A stretch of DNA of 64,000 bases from Spiroplasma ixodetis (GCF_027923845.1 NZ_AP026933.1:372001-436000), one strand, 5' to 3'; counted from the first letter of the stretch, positions 10,971 to 21,950 are shown. The notes: a model not told the origin generated them from the letters alone. Numbers and translations are program-made.

Positions 10971-11460
10971 TAAGTTAGTAATTTTGTTAATTTTCATTCC
11001 TGAAGTGATTGAAACCTCGTATTTTGTTACTGTTGTACCAATAGTAAAATCATTTACTTTTCCTTGAACAGAAAATTCTTTAAATAACTGATTAATTTTT
11101 TCTTTATTTTCTAAAGCATATTTTTCATTTTCTTCTTGCTTTTTTATTAGATTATCTGATTTTTTAGTTAATTTTAATGTTGGTAAAATATATTTTTGAT
11201 TAATTATAGTTTGTTCAGGAAGAAAAAATTTTGTTTTTTCTTGATTGTTATTTTGTTTTTCATTTTGATTAATAATTTTGTTTTGCTCTTTAATTTTTGT
11301 TTCATTATTTTCTAATTTTTGATTATTAATTTTGTTATTTTCTTGTAATAATTCCTTATTGGTTTCTATATCAAAGTTTATTTTTTCGTTTTTTACTTTA
11401 TTGTTTGCTAAATTTTCTTTTGTAAATTGTTTAGTTTCTAATTTAGATTACTTATTATTG

Positions 11461-11542
11461 GCTGAATTATACTTGTAAGTGCAAGTAAATAAAATTGCAA
11501 AAAATTCTCATATAAAAATTTCATAATGCTAAATTTAGTTTA
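11461..11542 (+). mobile_element. IS30 left-end fragment
   Basis: These 82 bases match the first 82 bases of the complete IS30 copy at 21951, including the inverted repeat starting GCTGAATTATAC. The rest of the element is absent, because an IS5 copy follows directly and beyond it lies IS1595 sequence. It marks a rearrangement breakpoint at the cut N-terminal side of ftsK. Confidence 0.85.
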
Positions 11543-12406
11543 GAACCTGTTTAGAATCTTTTTAATAAAATTGAAATAAAGGACAGAACAACCATTTGTA
11601 AACTAGTATTTAGTTTTCTTTCACAATTTTTTCATAATCTTCTGCATTTTTCTAATCATGCAAAGCTTCGTTCTACAACTCATCTTTTTGGTAGTACTAC
11701 AAAAGAATGTAATTCATTACGTTTTACAACTTCAACATTTGCATTTATGATTGTTTTGATTGCAGAAGCAAATTTTTCACCAGTATAGCCAGCATCTACT
11801 ATTATTTTTTGAACTGTAGAAAGATTTTCTTTTTCACTTTTAATCATTATGATAGCACTATTACGATCTGTTTTTTCTGCTGTAGTTATGTAAATTGCAT
11901 GTGGTAAACCTTGCGTATCAACTGCAATATGACGTTTTATTCCTGAAATCTTTTTACCAGCATCATAACCTTTATTTTCAGTAGTATCTGTATTTTTAAC
12001 ACTTTGCGAATCAATTATACAAAAACTAGTTTTTTCTTTTCGATGATTCTTAATACGAATCTTTTTAACTAATTTTTTTTAAAATTAATTGCAATACACT
12101 AGGTTCTTTATCATTGTTTTTACTTCAAATTTGGAAATAATAATATACAGTTTGTCATTTTGGAAAATTTTTTGGTAACATTCTTCATTGACAACCACTT
12201 TTTAATACATATAAAACTGCACAAAACACTTCATATAAATCTAAATTTCTTGGTTTTGTTTTCTTTTTGCTGTTTTCTAAAGTTGATTTTATGTTCTCAA
12301 ATTGTTCTTTAGTAACATGACTTGGATAATTTTTATGCATATATACCTCTTATTTTAAAATATATAGTAATTTTACCTTATTTTCTAAAAGATTCTAAAC
12401 AGGTTC
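11543..12406 (-). mobile_element. IS5-family element, copy 3 (8-T variant, frameshifted)
   Basis: An 864-bp copy with one extra T in the run at 12072-12079 (eight instead of seven), which shifts the transposase frame after LQLILK. Flanks are TTA on both sides, but the left flank is IS30 sequence and the right flank is internal IS1595 sequence, so the two sides do not come from one insertion target. Confidence 0.88.
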
Positions 12407-13090
12407 TTATCTTTAGATGAATAAACACCAAACATGGAATTCCATCAACAGATATTGCAAAAGAATTGGGAGTGACTTTGAAAACTGCTTGAAGAATGAA
12501 TCATAAAATCAGAACACGTATTGCAAAACAAAAACCTCAATTTATTGTTGAAGGTACAGTGCAAATTGATGAAATGTATCTTTCACATATGGGTTTTAAA
12601 AAACAAGGAAGATCCTTGGTGAATAAAACCTTGATTGTTGGCATTTATCAAAAAACAACCAATAATTTAATTGTGAAAGTATTGAAAAACGCAAAGAGTA
12701 AAAATCTTTTGCAGTTTGCAAAAAACCAAATTTCTTCAAAATGTCTTGTATATACTGATTCTTGAAAAGGATATTGCGATTTTAAATCAGTTTTCACTAA
12801 GCATGAAACAATTAACCATCAAGATGGCTATGTTTCAAAAATTGGTGTAAATACCAACCAAATTGAATCAGTTTGAAAACATATAAGAAGAACATTTAAA
12901 ACACATATCAAAGTTGCAAAACATCATGTTCATTTATATGCTAAAGAAGCTGCATATAAATTCAACAAGATACCTAGTTTTGAAACTGTAATTCTATGTT
13001 TGATTTAAAAATGTGGGGAGAAGTCCGTAGATAGGCTTTTCTCAGCATTTATGTGATAAAATTAAAATAGTACATAAAGGGAGAAAAGCC
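12407..13090 (+). mobile_element. IS1595 3' fragment
   Basis: The right-hand ~684 bases of a subtype-1 IS1595 element, in plus orientation. They encode transposase from INTKHGIPSTDIAKELG to the stop at 13006-13008 and end in the hairpin tip ...GGGAGAAAAGCC. The N-terminal zinc ribbon and the left tip are missing. Residue differences (MNHK for MTHK, KNQIS for KNHIS) show it is not the newest copy. Confidence 0.88.
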
Positions 13091-13158
13091 TTTAAAAATA
13101 TCAATGTATAATATTCTTAGTTATGTATATTTGATTTTGTTTATTAGGAGGAAAATAG

Positions 13159-13476
13159 ATGATAAAGATATTACTTACGTGTTCAGCTGGTATGAGCACT
13201 TTAAGACTAGAAGCAAATATGAAAGAGTATATTAAAGAGTTAAATTTAGATTATGAAGTGAAAGCATTAGGTGCTACTGAAGCAAAATCATCTTTTGCTA
13301 AAGGTGAAAAATGGGATGTTGTTTTATTAGGACCACAAGTAAGTTATATGAAAAATGATTTTACTAATATTATTGGAAATGCTGCTCTTAATGTTATTCC
13401 AGCAGCAGTTTATGCGATGGTTCAAGGTAAAGAAACGTTAGAATTAGCAATGAGTTTATTAGAAATTAAAAAATAA
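13159..13476 (+). CDS. PTS sugar transporter subunit IIB (lactose/cellobiose type)
   Basis: Cytosolic phosphotransfer subunit that takes phosphate from IIA and passes it to the sugar bound by IIC. It has 105 residues, family size. The active Cys lies in the N-terminal loop ILLTCSAGMST, typical of lactose/cellobiose/chitobiose IIB. VVLLGPQVSYM is the second conserved stretch. A strong RBS TTAGGAGG precedes the ATG. No IIC gene is present in the window, so the sugar is unknown. A TATAAT at 13107-13112 just right of the IS1595 end may be its -10 box. Confidence 0.92.
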   Translation: MIKILLTCSAGMSTLRLEANMKEYIKELNLDYEVKALGATEAKSSFAKGEKWDVVLLGPQVSYMKNDFTNIIGNAALNVIPAAVYAMVQGKETLELAMSLLEIKK

Positions 13477-13480
13477 TACT

Positions 13481-13828
13481 ATGAGCATTAAAGAAAAAGA
13501 GAAAAGTAGTAATATTGATTTTGAAAAAATTTCACTTGAAATAATTTCTTCTGCTGGAAAAGCAAAATCTTTAGCAATAGAAGCAATTACTCTCGCTAAG
13601 GAAGCACAATTTGAAACAGCATTAAAAATGATTGATGAAGCAAATGATAATATTACTAAAGCTTTGCAATCACATATGAGCGTCATTGTTGAAGAAGGTA
13701 AAGGTTATCAATTACCTTTTTCAGTATTGTTTATGCATTCTGAAGATCATTTGTTAACAACACAAATGATGATTGAAATTAGTAAAGAATTTATTAATTT
13801 ATATCAATTTATAAACAGAAAAAAATAA
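13481..13828 (+). CDS. PTS sugar transporter subunit IIA (lactose/cellobiose type)
   Basis: The 115-residue all-helical IIA subunit that is phosphorylated by HPr and passes phosphate to IIB. Family features: EIISSAGKAKSLAIEAI, the helix AKEAQFETALKMIDEAN, and SVLFMHSEDHLLT with conserved His/Asp (the phosphorylated His of the family lies in the HAQDHLM-like motif). It starts 4 bases after the IIB stop, so translation is probably coupled. A terminator follows at once, closing the two-gene unit. Confidence 0.92.
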   Translation: MSIKEKEKSSNIDFEKISLEIISSAGKAKSLAIEAITLAKEAQFETALKMIDEANDNITKALQSHMSVIVEEGKGYQLPFSVLFMHSEDHLLTTQMMIEISKEFINLYQFINRKK

Positions 13829-13853
13829 AAATAGGCATTTGCCTATTTTTATT
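13828..13853 (+). terminator. Terminator after PTS IIA
   Basis: AAAAATAGGCA/TGCCTATTTTT forms a compact hairpin with a T tail; symmetric enough to serve the convergent micro-gene as well. Confidence 0.85.
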
Positions 13854-13865
13854 TAAAGTATAAAA

Positions 13866-14003
13866 TTAATCTTTTGGTTTTTTTTCAAAATCTTCTCCAT
13901 CTTTTTCTAATCCTTTGATTGGACAAAGTAGAGGATAATTTTCTTTACAATAATCACAATGTCATTTTTTCTTTTTGAAAATTTCTTTAAATTTTTTAAA
14001 CAT
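13866..14003 (-). CDS. Small Cys-rich protein, 45 residues
   Basis: Too short for most gene finders. The frame reads MFKKFKEIFKKKKWHCDYC, then ENYPLLCPIKGLEKDGED to the end. A very basic N-terminus is followed by HCDYC and a later C, a possible small zinc-binding knuckle, then an acidic tail. AAAGAGAG lies upstream of the ATG. The TGA in KKWHC is read as Trp. No family is recognised. It lies between two convergent or codirectional units and shares the PTS terminator. Confidence 0.6.
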
Positions 14004-14049
14004 TATATTTTTTCTCTCTTTCTTTTCATTATTTTTTTGTAAGTATATT

Positions 14050-14828
14050 TTATTCTTGTTCAAGTTCTGTTCATGAGCCAGTAGTGTTAGTGACTACTTT
14101 TCATCCTGTATTACTATTTTCGAATTTAGTTTTTAATTGATTAAAATTCTCAATAATTTTTTCAGATAAAGTATATAAATCTTCGTTTGAAATATAACCT
14201 TTTCAACCACTTGCATCTCATTCGGGAAATCTAGAAATAATATTAAAAATTTCAGTTTTATTTTTATTAGTATTTAAAATTTTTTGTCATTCATATCGAC
14301 TTATTGCAATTTTTAAAGTATCATGTCATAAAAATTTATAATATTTTTCTATTATATTTTTATCGTGAGTATTTGGTGAAAATTGTGGTGCTAAAAAAAT
14401 AATTCCTTAGGTGCTTCATGATAAGTTACTATAATTCCATACGTATTATATCCACGTATATTAATTAAAGACGAAAAATTATTTATTAACTTTTCAGTTA
14501 ATTCATATATGCTAATCTTTTCTCATCCATTACCTTGATAAGGAAAAGATGAAGTATCATAGTATATTTTTTCTCTTAATTTTTCAAGGTCATTTAAAGA
14601 AAAAAGTTTAAATCAACTATCTAAAGTACTACTATTAATGTATATATACGATATAGCAAGTTCATATTGAAATTCATAGTTAGTAATAATTTTATCTTCA
14701 CCATCATATTTTATTGGTTCATTATTTAAAATATTTGTAGTTTTAATTTCGGTGCTTAAAATAGAATTTAAGTTTCCTGTGGTTGTTGCAAATGTTAAAA
14801 GACTTACTGTTGTTAATAGTTTTTTCAT
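14050..14828 (-). pseudogene. Secreted protein of unknown function, frameshifted
   Basis: Starts MKKLLTTVSLLTFATTTGNL, a typical Sec signal peptide without a lipobox Cys, so probably a secreted or signal-anchored surface protein. The ATG at 14828 is chosen over 14834 because the GGGGGG RBS lies 6 bases before it. The extracytoplasmic part is rich in Asn, Tyr and Trp (all TGA). The frame breaks near 14393 in an A/T run (ELFF to LAPQFSPNT); restoring one T gives a ~258-residue protein ending TELEQE. I do not recognise a domain. Confidence 0.65.
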
Positions 14829-15139
14829 AATCATCCCCCCTTATTTAGTTTCTTTACTTTATATAAAAATTATTTTAATTATCTGTCTAAAATTTTACTA
14901 TATTTTAAGTAAAATAAAATATAAAAGATAATAACTCAATTTTAAACATTGGATTTATTTGATACTAAACTTTAAATTTTTTAAGAAATTTATTATAATT
15001 TTTTATACTTATAAAAATCAAAAAATAAGTATAGTATTTATATTGTTTTATAATAATTTTAATTATATAAAAGTTTTATTATTATTTTATTTAAAATAAT
15101 ATGGTATTGTATATAGAAGTTTTAAAGGAATATAAAGTT
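14829..15139. other. AT-rich intergenic region upstream of uvrB
   Basis: Divergent spacer holding the start regions of the secreted protein (minus) and uvrB (plus). It is almost entirely A/T with several TATAAT-like strings, so no promoter can be singled out. No gene, repeat or stable hairpin is seen. Confidence 0.5.
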
Positions 15140-17125
15140 ATGTTTAAATTAAAAGCACCTTATAAACCAACAGGTGATCAACCCGAAGCAATTAGTAAAT
15201 TAGTAGTAGCTATTAAAAATAATATTAAATACCAAGTATTATTGGGAGCCACTGGCACGGGTAAAACTTTTACAATGGCCAATGTTATTGCGCAAGTGCA
15301 AAAACCAACTTTAATTTTAGTACATAATAAAACATTAGCTATGCAATTATATGGAGAATTGAAAACTTTTTTTCCTGAAAATCGCGTTGAATATTTTGTC
15401 TCATATTTTGATTTTTATCAACCTGAGGCATATTTACCAAAAACCGATACTTATATTGATAAAAATTCTAAACAAAATCAAGAAATTGAAATGTTAAGAT
15501 TAAGTGCTTTAAATGGTTTATCTATTAGTAAAGATGTTATTGTTGTGGCATCGGTAGCAGCAATTTATGGTGAACAAGAACCAACAGCATATAAAGATAA
15601 CTTTTTTGAATTGAGAAAAGGACAAAAAATTAATAGAAAAGATTTATTATTAAGACTAATTAAAAATGGATATGTACGTAATGATATTACATTAGAACCG
15701 GGTAGTTTTAGTGCAAAAGGTGATTTAATAAAGTTAGCTCCATCTTGAAATGATCAATTTTATTTAAGAATTAGTTTATTTGGTGATGAAATTGAAGAAA
15801 TAGCACGTATTGATACATTAGCTGCTAATGTTTTAGAGCGTTTTCCCTTTATTACAATTTTTCCTGCGCAAAATTATATTACTAGTAAAAATCGTGTTGA
15901 TCAGGCAATTATTAAAATTACTGAAGAGTTAAAAATAACATTAGCACAACTAAGAAAAAATAATATGTTAGTAGAAGCGCAAAGATTAGAACAAAGAACA
16001 GAACATGATCTAGAATCCTTAAAAGAATTTGGTATTTGTAGTGGTATTGAAAATTATTCTCGTCATTTAGAAAATAGAGAAGTGGGTTCAGCACCATATA
16101 CTTTAATTGATTTTTTTCCAGATGATTTTTTAACAATTATTGATGAATCTCATATGACATTACCGCAAATTAGAGGAATGTATAATACTGATCATAGCAG
16201 AAAAGAAACATTAGTAAAATATGGCTTTCGTTTACCTAGTGCTTTGGATAATCGTCCTTTAAATTTTAATGAATTTTCTAATAAGTTAAAGCAAGTTATT
16301 TATACTTCAGCAACTCCTGCTGATTATGAATTAGCATTAATTAAAAATGAAGTTGAGCCTTTTAATGTACCAGTTCAACAAATTATTCGTCCCACAGGTT
16401 TATTAGATCCAACAATTGAAATTAAACCAACTAAAAATCAAATGGAAGATATTATTAATCAAATAAAATTACGAACAAAAAATAATGAAAGAGTATTTAT
16501 TACTACTTTAACAATTAGAATGGCAGAAGAATTATCAAATTTTTTACAAGAACAAAAAATTAAAGTTGCTTATATTCATAATGAATTAAAAACATTAGAA
16601 CGTACTAAAGTTTTGTTAGATTTAAGAAAAGGTGTTTTTGATGTTATTGTTGGTATTAATTTATTACGTGAAGGATTAGACGTACCAGAAGTGTCATTAA
16701 TCTGTATTTTGGATGCTGATAAATCTGGTTTTTTACGTAATACTAAATCATTAATCCAAACTATTGGTCGCGCAGCACGAAATGTTAATGGTCATGTTAT
16801 ACTATATGGAGATATTAAGACAGAGGCAATGACACAAGCAATTGAAGAAACGCAAAGAAGAAGAGAAATTCAACTTGCTTATAATAAAAAACATAATATA
16901 GTACCAGTTACTGTTAAAAAACCGTTGAGTGAAATCGTAAGTACTAGAGAATTAGATGTTGATTTAAAAATTTTAAATTCAAGTAAAGGTAAAACAAAAA
17001 TAGCTGCTAAAACAAAGATAATTGCTGATTTAAGAGTTGAAATGTTACAAGCAGCTAAAGATTTAAATTTTGAAAAGGCAGCTTCACTTCGTGATTTAAT
17101 TTTGAGTATTGAAAGTGAAAAATAA
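15140..17125 (+). CDS. uvrB: Excinuclease ABC subunit B
   Basis: DNA-damage helicase-like subunit of nucleotide excision repair, loaded by UvrA and recruiting UvrC. The 661-residue length fits. Motifs: PTGDQPEAI at the start, Walker [11 protein letters not shown], the beta-hairpin region [18 protein letters not shown]-type [14 protein letters not shown], helicase motifs [19 protein letters not shown] and QTIGRAARN, and the C-terminal UVR domain [20 protein letters not shown] start at ATG 15140 (AAAGGA 16-11 bases upstream) rather than 15101. TGA at 15746 is Trp. uvrA lies 8 kb downstream beyond IS elements. Confidence 0.97.
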
Positions 17126-17139
17126 AGGAGTAAAATAAG

Positions 17140-17852
17140 TTGAGCGATAAAGCACAAAAAGGTATTTTGATAAGTCCAAATACTAAAATTAATCCTCATA
17201 TACCAATAATATTTTTAATAAAAAATTATATTACTAAACCTAAAATTTTTATTGGTGATTATACTTATTATCATGATTTTAATGGTGAGCAAGCAGCTAT
17301 TGATTTTGAAAATAAAAATATAATTTATCATTTTCCAAATATGATAAATGATGAATTAATTATTGGTAAATTTTGTTCAATTGCACAAGGTGTTTTATTT
17401 ATAATGAATGGTGGCAATCATAATTATTGTGTAGTTTCAACATTTCCTTTACCATTATTTTATAAATCATTAAATTTATCAGAAGTTACAGAAAAAGATA
17501 AATTAGATAAATTTCCGATTAAATCACTAACAGCGATAGAAAATGATGTTTGAATTGGTCATGATGTGGCAATCTTAAGAGGGCTAACTATTGGTAATGG
17601 GGCAGTAATTGCAGCTAAAAGTGTAGTTACAAAAAATGTGCCTCCTTATGCTATTGTTGGTGGTAATCCTGCTAAAATTATAAAATATCGTTTTTCTAAA
17701 AAAAAGTTCAAAAATTACAAAATATAAAGTGATGAGATTGATCTATTGAAAAGATTATTGAAAATTCAGATTTGTTAAAACAAAATTTTGATAATAAAAT
17801 ATTACAAAAACTTGTAAAAGAAAGTAATAGTTTAAATAAAATAAAGGGGTAA
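17140..17852 (+). pseudogene. Vat-like hexapeptide-repeat acetyltransferase, frameshifted near the end
   Basis: Homotrimeric left-handed beta-helix acetyltransferase of the Vat/XAT group, which acetylates streptogramin A or similar hydroxyl acceptors from acetyl-CoA. Visible: IGDYTYYHDF, LIIGKFCSIAQGVLFIMNG followed by GNHN (family catalytic His region), [20 protein letters not shown] hexapeptide repeats, and [19 protein letters not shown]. The frame as given stops at 17727, but the next frame continues with KWWDWSIEKIIENSDLL, the conserved Vat C-terminus with three TGA Trp codons. One A is missing from the run at 17698-17705. TTG start with AAAGGAG 9 bases before; 14 bases after uvrB. Substrate is unproven; many chromosomal Vat homologues are not resistance genes. 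Confidence 0.85.
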
Positions 17853-17860
17853 TAAAAAAT

Positions 17861-19266
17861 ATGAAAAAATATGGTTATTTAACTACTAAAATAGGTTTAA
17901 TTGAAATCATAGTAGTTGCAGAACAAGTAGTAAAAGTTAGTTTCGTTAATACTCGTCAAGTTGCTAAGGATAGTAGTAATATAGTGGTAGTTAATTGTTT
18001 AAAACAACTAGCAATGTATTTTGATAAAAAATTAAGTGATTTTAACTTACCAATAGCTTTAAAAGGAACTCCTTTTCAAGAATTAGTATGGAGTAAAACT
18101 TGTACTATTCAATTTGGGACAACTTTAACTTATCAAGAATTAGCGCAAAAAATAGGTTATCCAAAAGCAAGTAGGGCAGTGGGTTCGGCTTTAAGTAAAA
18201 ATCTATTAGCAATTATTGTTCCTTGTCATCGAGTTGTTAATAAAAATAAGAATATTGTTAATTATCTTTATGGTGCCCATATTAAAAATTTTTTAGGCTT
18301 TTCTCCCTTTATGTACTATTTTTAAATTTTATCACATAAATGCTGAGAAAAGCCTATCTACGGACTTCTCCCCACATTTTTAAATCAAACATAGCATTAC
18401 AGTTTCAAAACTAGGTATCTTGTTGAATTTATATGCAGCTTCTTTAGCATATAAATGAACATGATGTTTTGCAACTTTGATATGTGTTTTAAATGTTCTT
18501 CTTATATGTTTTCAAACTGATTCAATTTGGTTGGTATTTACACCAATTTTTGAAACATAGCCATCTTGATGGTTAACTGTTTCATGCTTAGTGAAAACTG
18601 ATTTAAAATCGCAATATCCTTTTCAAGAATCAGTATATACAAGACATTTTGAAGAAATGTGGTTTTTTTGCAAACTGCAAAAGATTTTTACTCTTTGCGT
18701 TTTTCAATACTTTCACAATTAAATTATTGGTTGTTTTTTGATAAATGCCAACAATCAAGGTTTTATTCACCAAGGATCTTCCTTGTTTTTTAAAACCCAT
18801 ATGTGAAAGATACATTTCATCAATTTGCACTGTACCTTCAACAATAAATTGAGGTTTTTGTTTTGCAATACGTGTTCTGATTTTATGAGTCATTCTTCAA
18901 GCAGTTTTCAAAGTCACTCCCAATTCTTTTGCAATATCTGTTGATGGAATTCCATGTTTGGTGTTTATTCATCTAAAGATAAGATAAAATCAAGATGTTA
19001 AAGATGTTTGTGACCTTGAAAATATGGTGCCTGTGAGAATGCTAAATGTTTGATTACATTTTAAACATCTCATTCTTTTTAAATCAGAAGTATTCAAATT
19101 AAAACTAAAACACCTAATACATTTGTTTTCTTTTAAATTTGCTATATATGCAAGACATTGCTGTTCAGTTTGAAAAGCATTGTTGAATTCATTCAGTTTC
19201 ATTATTCCCTCCACAAGTACATGTGGGGAGAAGTCCGATTTTTTATTAGCACAAGAAAGTAAATAA
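17861..19266 (+). pseudogene. ogt: Methylated-DNA-protein cysteine methyltransferase, cut by IS1595
   Basis: Suicide repair protein that removes alkyl groups from O6-alkylguanine. Motifs: GTPFQELVWSKTCTIQFGTT, YQELAQKIGYPKASRAVGSA, and active-site IIVPCHRVVNKN. The IS1595 element enters after IKNFL; without it and with one copy of ATTTTTTA the frame ends LAQESK and stops at 19264-19266 (151 residues). As it stands, the protein would end in IS-coded GFSPFMYYF, losing only five native residues, so activity may survive. It overlaps the vat-like stop region by operon spacing and has AAAGGGG before the ATG. Confidence 0.88.
18296..19237 (-). mobile_element. IS1595-family element in ogt (subtype 1, frameshifted)
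   Basis: 942 bp, flanked by ATTTTTTA. The transposase is shifted by an extra T in a run at 18663-18669 (QFAKKPHFF instead of QFAKNHISS), so the second catalytic Asp and everything after it is lost. The tip structure is complete. Confidence 0.92.
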
Positions 19267-19273
19267 GGTATAA

Positions 19274-21518
19274 GAACCTGTTTAGAATCTTTTTAATAAA
19301 ATTGAAATAAAGGACAGAACAACCATTTGTAAACTAGTATTTAGTTTTCTTTCACAATTTTTTCATAATCTTCTGCATTTTTCTAATCATGCAAAGCTTC
19401 GTTCTACAACTCATCTTTTTGGTAGTACTACAAAAGAATGTAATTCATTACGTTTTACAACTTCAACATTTGCATTTATGATTGTTTTGATTGCAGAAGC
19501 AAATTTTTCACCAGTATAGCCAGCATCTACTATTATTTTTTGAACTGTAGAAAGATTTTCTTTTTCACTTTTAATCATTATGATAGCACTATTACGATCT
19601 GTTTTTTCTGCTGTAGTTATGTAAATTGCATGTGGTAAACCTTGCGTATCAACTGCAATATGACGTTTTATTCCTGAAATCTTTTTACCAGCATCATAAC
19701 CTTTATTTTCAGTAGTATCTGTATTTTTAACACTTTGCGAATCAATTATACAAAAACTAGTTTTTTCTTTTCGATGATTCTTAATACGAATCTTTTTAAC
19801 TAATTTTTTTTAAAATTAATTGCAATACACTAGGTTCTTTATCATTGTTTTTACTTCAAATTTGGAAATAATAATATACAGTTTGTCATTTTGGAAGGAA
19901 ATGTTTAGTAATCTGTGTAACTTACAAAAATAACTATGTTTAATTAATTCTAGTAAATATAATTAAATGACTAGAAAGAGTGAGTTACAGATGGCTAAAA
20001 AAGATAACTTTAATAATAATGATCCAATATCAAAAGCAGTAGATTTATTACTAGAAAATACTGAAGATTTAACAACAGTTTTTAAACCTGGCGGTTTATA
20101 TAAAGAATTAACAAAAAGATTAGTTGAAAAAATGTTGAATTCTGAAATGCAAAATTATTTAGGATATGAAAAAATCAACATAGTACTACTGAAAATGCTC
20201 GTAATGGTACAAGTTCAAAAAATTAATAACTCAACAAGGTAAAATTGAAATTGATGTACCAAGAGATCGCAATAGTAATTTTACTCCTGTAATAGTTCCT
20301 AAAAGGCAAAGAAGATTTGATGGTTTTGATCAACAAGTTCTTTCCTTGTATGCAAAAGGAATGACATTATCTGACATTAGAATGCAGTTGCAAGAGTTAT
20401 ATCATGGTGCTGATATTAGTGAAAGTGTTATTAGTCAAATTACTGATGATGTTATTGATGATGTTAAAGCATGACAAAATCGACCATTAGAAAGTATTTA
20501 TCCTATTGTTTATTTTGATTGTATAGTAGTTAAAGTACGACAAGATAAACGGATTATTAACAAATCAGTTTATATAGCATTAGGAGTTGATTTAGAAGGC
20601 AAAAAAGATGTTTTAGGATTATGAATTAGTGAAAATGAAGGTTCTAAGTTTTGATTATCTAATTTCACAGAAATGAAAAATCGTGGCTTAAATGATATTC
20701 TTATTGCTTGTAGTGATAATTTAACAGGCATGTCAGAAGCAATACAATCAGTTTATCCTAAAACAGAACATCAATTATGCATTGTTCATCAAATTAGAAA
20801 TAGTTTAAAATATGTTTCATACAAACATCGAAAAGGTCTAGTTGCAGATTTAAAACCAATTTATAGTGCATGTAGTGAAGAACAAGCAATGCAAGCTTTA
20901 GAATCGTTTGAAAGTAAATGAAATAAACAATATCCTCAAATTACTAAATCTTGATATAAAAATTGAGATAATTTAATGGTTTTTATTAGTTATCCAGTAG
21001 AAATCAAAAGAGTGATTTATACTACAAATGCTATTGAATCTGTTAATAGTCAATTACGAAAAATCATCAGAAATAAAAAAGTTTTTCCTAATGATATGGC
21101 AGTTTTCAAAATATTTTACTTGGCAATTGAAAATATAACAAAAAAATGAACATTGCCTATTCAAAATTGAAATACAGCAATTGCTCATTTTATGATAAAA
21201 TTTGAAGACAGAATTAATCTAAATTAGTAACTTTGTAAAACAAAGATACACAGATTATTAAAAAGCCTCTTTTGGAAAATTTTTTGGTAACATTCTTCAT
21301 TGACAACCACTTTTTAATACATATAAAACTGCACAAAACACTTCATATAAATCTAAATTTCTTGGTTTTGTTTTCTTTTTGCTGTTTTCTAAAGTTGATT
21401 TTATGTTCTCAAATTGTTCTTTAGTAACATGACTTGGATAATTTTTATGCATATATACCTCTTATTTTAAAATATATAGTAATTTTACCTTATTTTCTAA
21501 AAGATTCTAAACAGGTTC
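19274..21518 (-). mobile_element. IS5-family element, copy 4 (8-T variant) with nested IS256
   Basis: Flanked by TAA. The 8-T frameshift matches copies 3 and 6, so this copy was inactive independently of the IS256 insertion at 19897-21269. It sits in the 3' part of a permease remnant. Confidence 0.9.
19897..21269 (+). mobile_element. IS256-family element (frameshifted transposase)
   Basis: 1373 bp, inserted in IS5 copy 4 with an 8-bp duplication TTTTGGAA. The transposase gene (19967-21227) lacks one A in each of two A runs (near 20172 and 20217), so it reads only 91 residues of the normal protein. Catalytic motifs downstream are intact at the DNA level. Confidence 0.92.
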
Positions 21519-21950
21519 TAAGATTATTTTTTTATGATTGATTATTTTTTTTTGATTTTTAAAATTGTTAACAATTTTAACTACATAATTTTTAATATAG
21601 TAAACAGGATATCCTGCTAACATAACAGCAATTAAAATTAGTGAATTTCATAATGCTCAAATATTATTATTTTGTGTACCATAATAATACATTGCTAAAA
21701 ATGATCCAACAATAGCAATTATTGCTCCTAAATAACCAATAATAATGAAAAAATAAAATCAAAAATTATTAAAAATCTTTTGATAGTCTGGATGTTTGCG
21801 CCTTAAAAAGATAATGACTGAATTAACAATTAATTTTAAAAAACTAATAGCAATAATAAAGTAATTAGTTACTTCATACAATTGATTTCATAAAATATAA
21901 ATTAAAGCAGCAAATATTAATAGTAGCATAGCAGCTCATGGCATATTAGT
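21519..21950 (-). pseudogene. Amino-acid permease (APC superfamily), C-terminal remnant
   Basis: Reads MPWAAMLLLIFAALIYILW, then LRRKHPDYQKIFNN, GYLGAIIAIVGSFLAMYYYG and AGYPVYYIKN. At least three hydrophobic helices and the basic cytosolic loop are as in the last third of APC-type transporters. The N-terminal two thirds are cut off at an IS30 end (21951), and the C-terminal tail is split by IS5 copy 4. Its original stop would lie inside the ogt 3' end on the opposite strand, so the genes probably overlapped tail to tail. Family assignment is by general resemblance. Confidence 0.6.

Larger units (their letters stand above)
5911..11460 (-). pseudogene. ftsK: DNA translocase FtsK/SpoIIIE, broken by IS elements
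   Basis: Three collinear pieces read right to left: 10971-11460 (basic linker and start of motor), 9370-10086 (ATPase core) and 5911-6181 (end of motor). The core has Walker A GNTGSGKS, Walker [10 protein letters not shown] and [18 protein letters not shown], continuing across the IS as [20 protein letters not shown] and [11 protein letters not shown]. Pieces rejoin exactly when the IS1595 element (8-bp duplication TATTATTT) and the IS5 copy (TAA duplication) are removed. There is also a one-base frame break near 9880 just before Walker A. The N-terminal membrane domain is missing: homology stops at an IS30 end at 11461. The C-terminal gamma domain appears absent or shortened, since the protein ends soon after the ATPase. 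No intact FtsK can be made from this locus. Confidence 0.9.
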
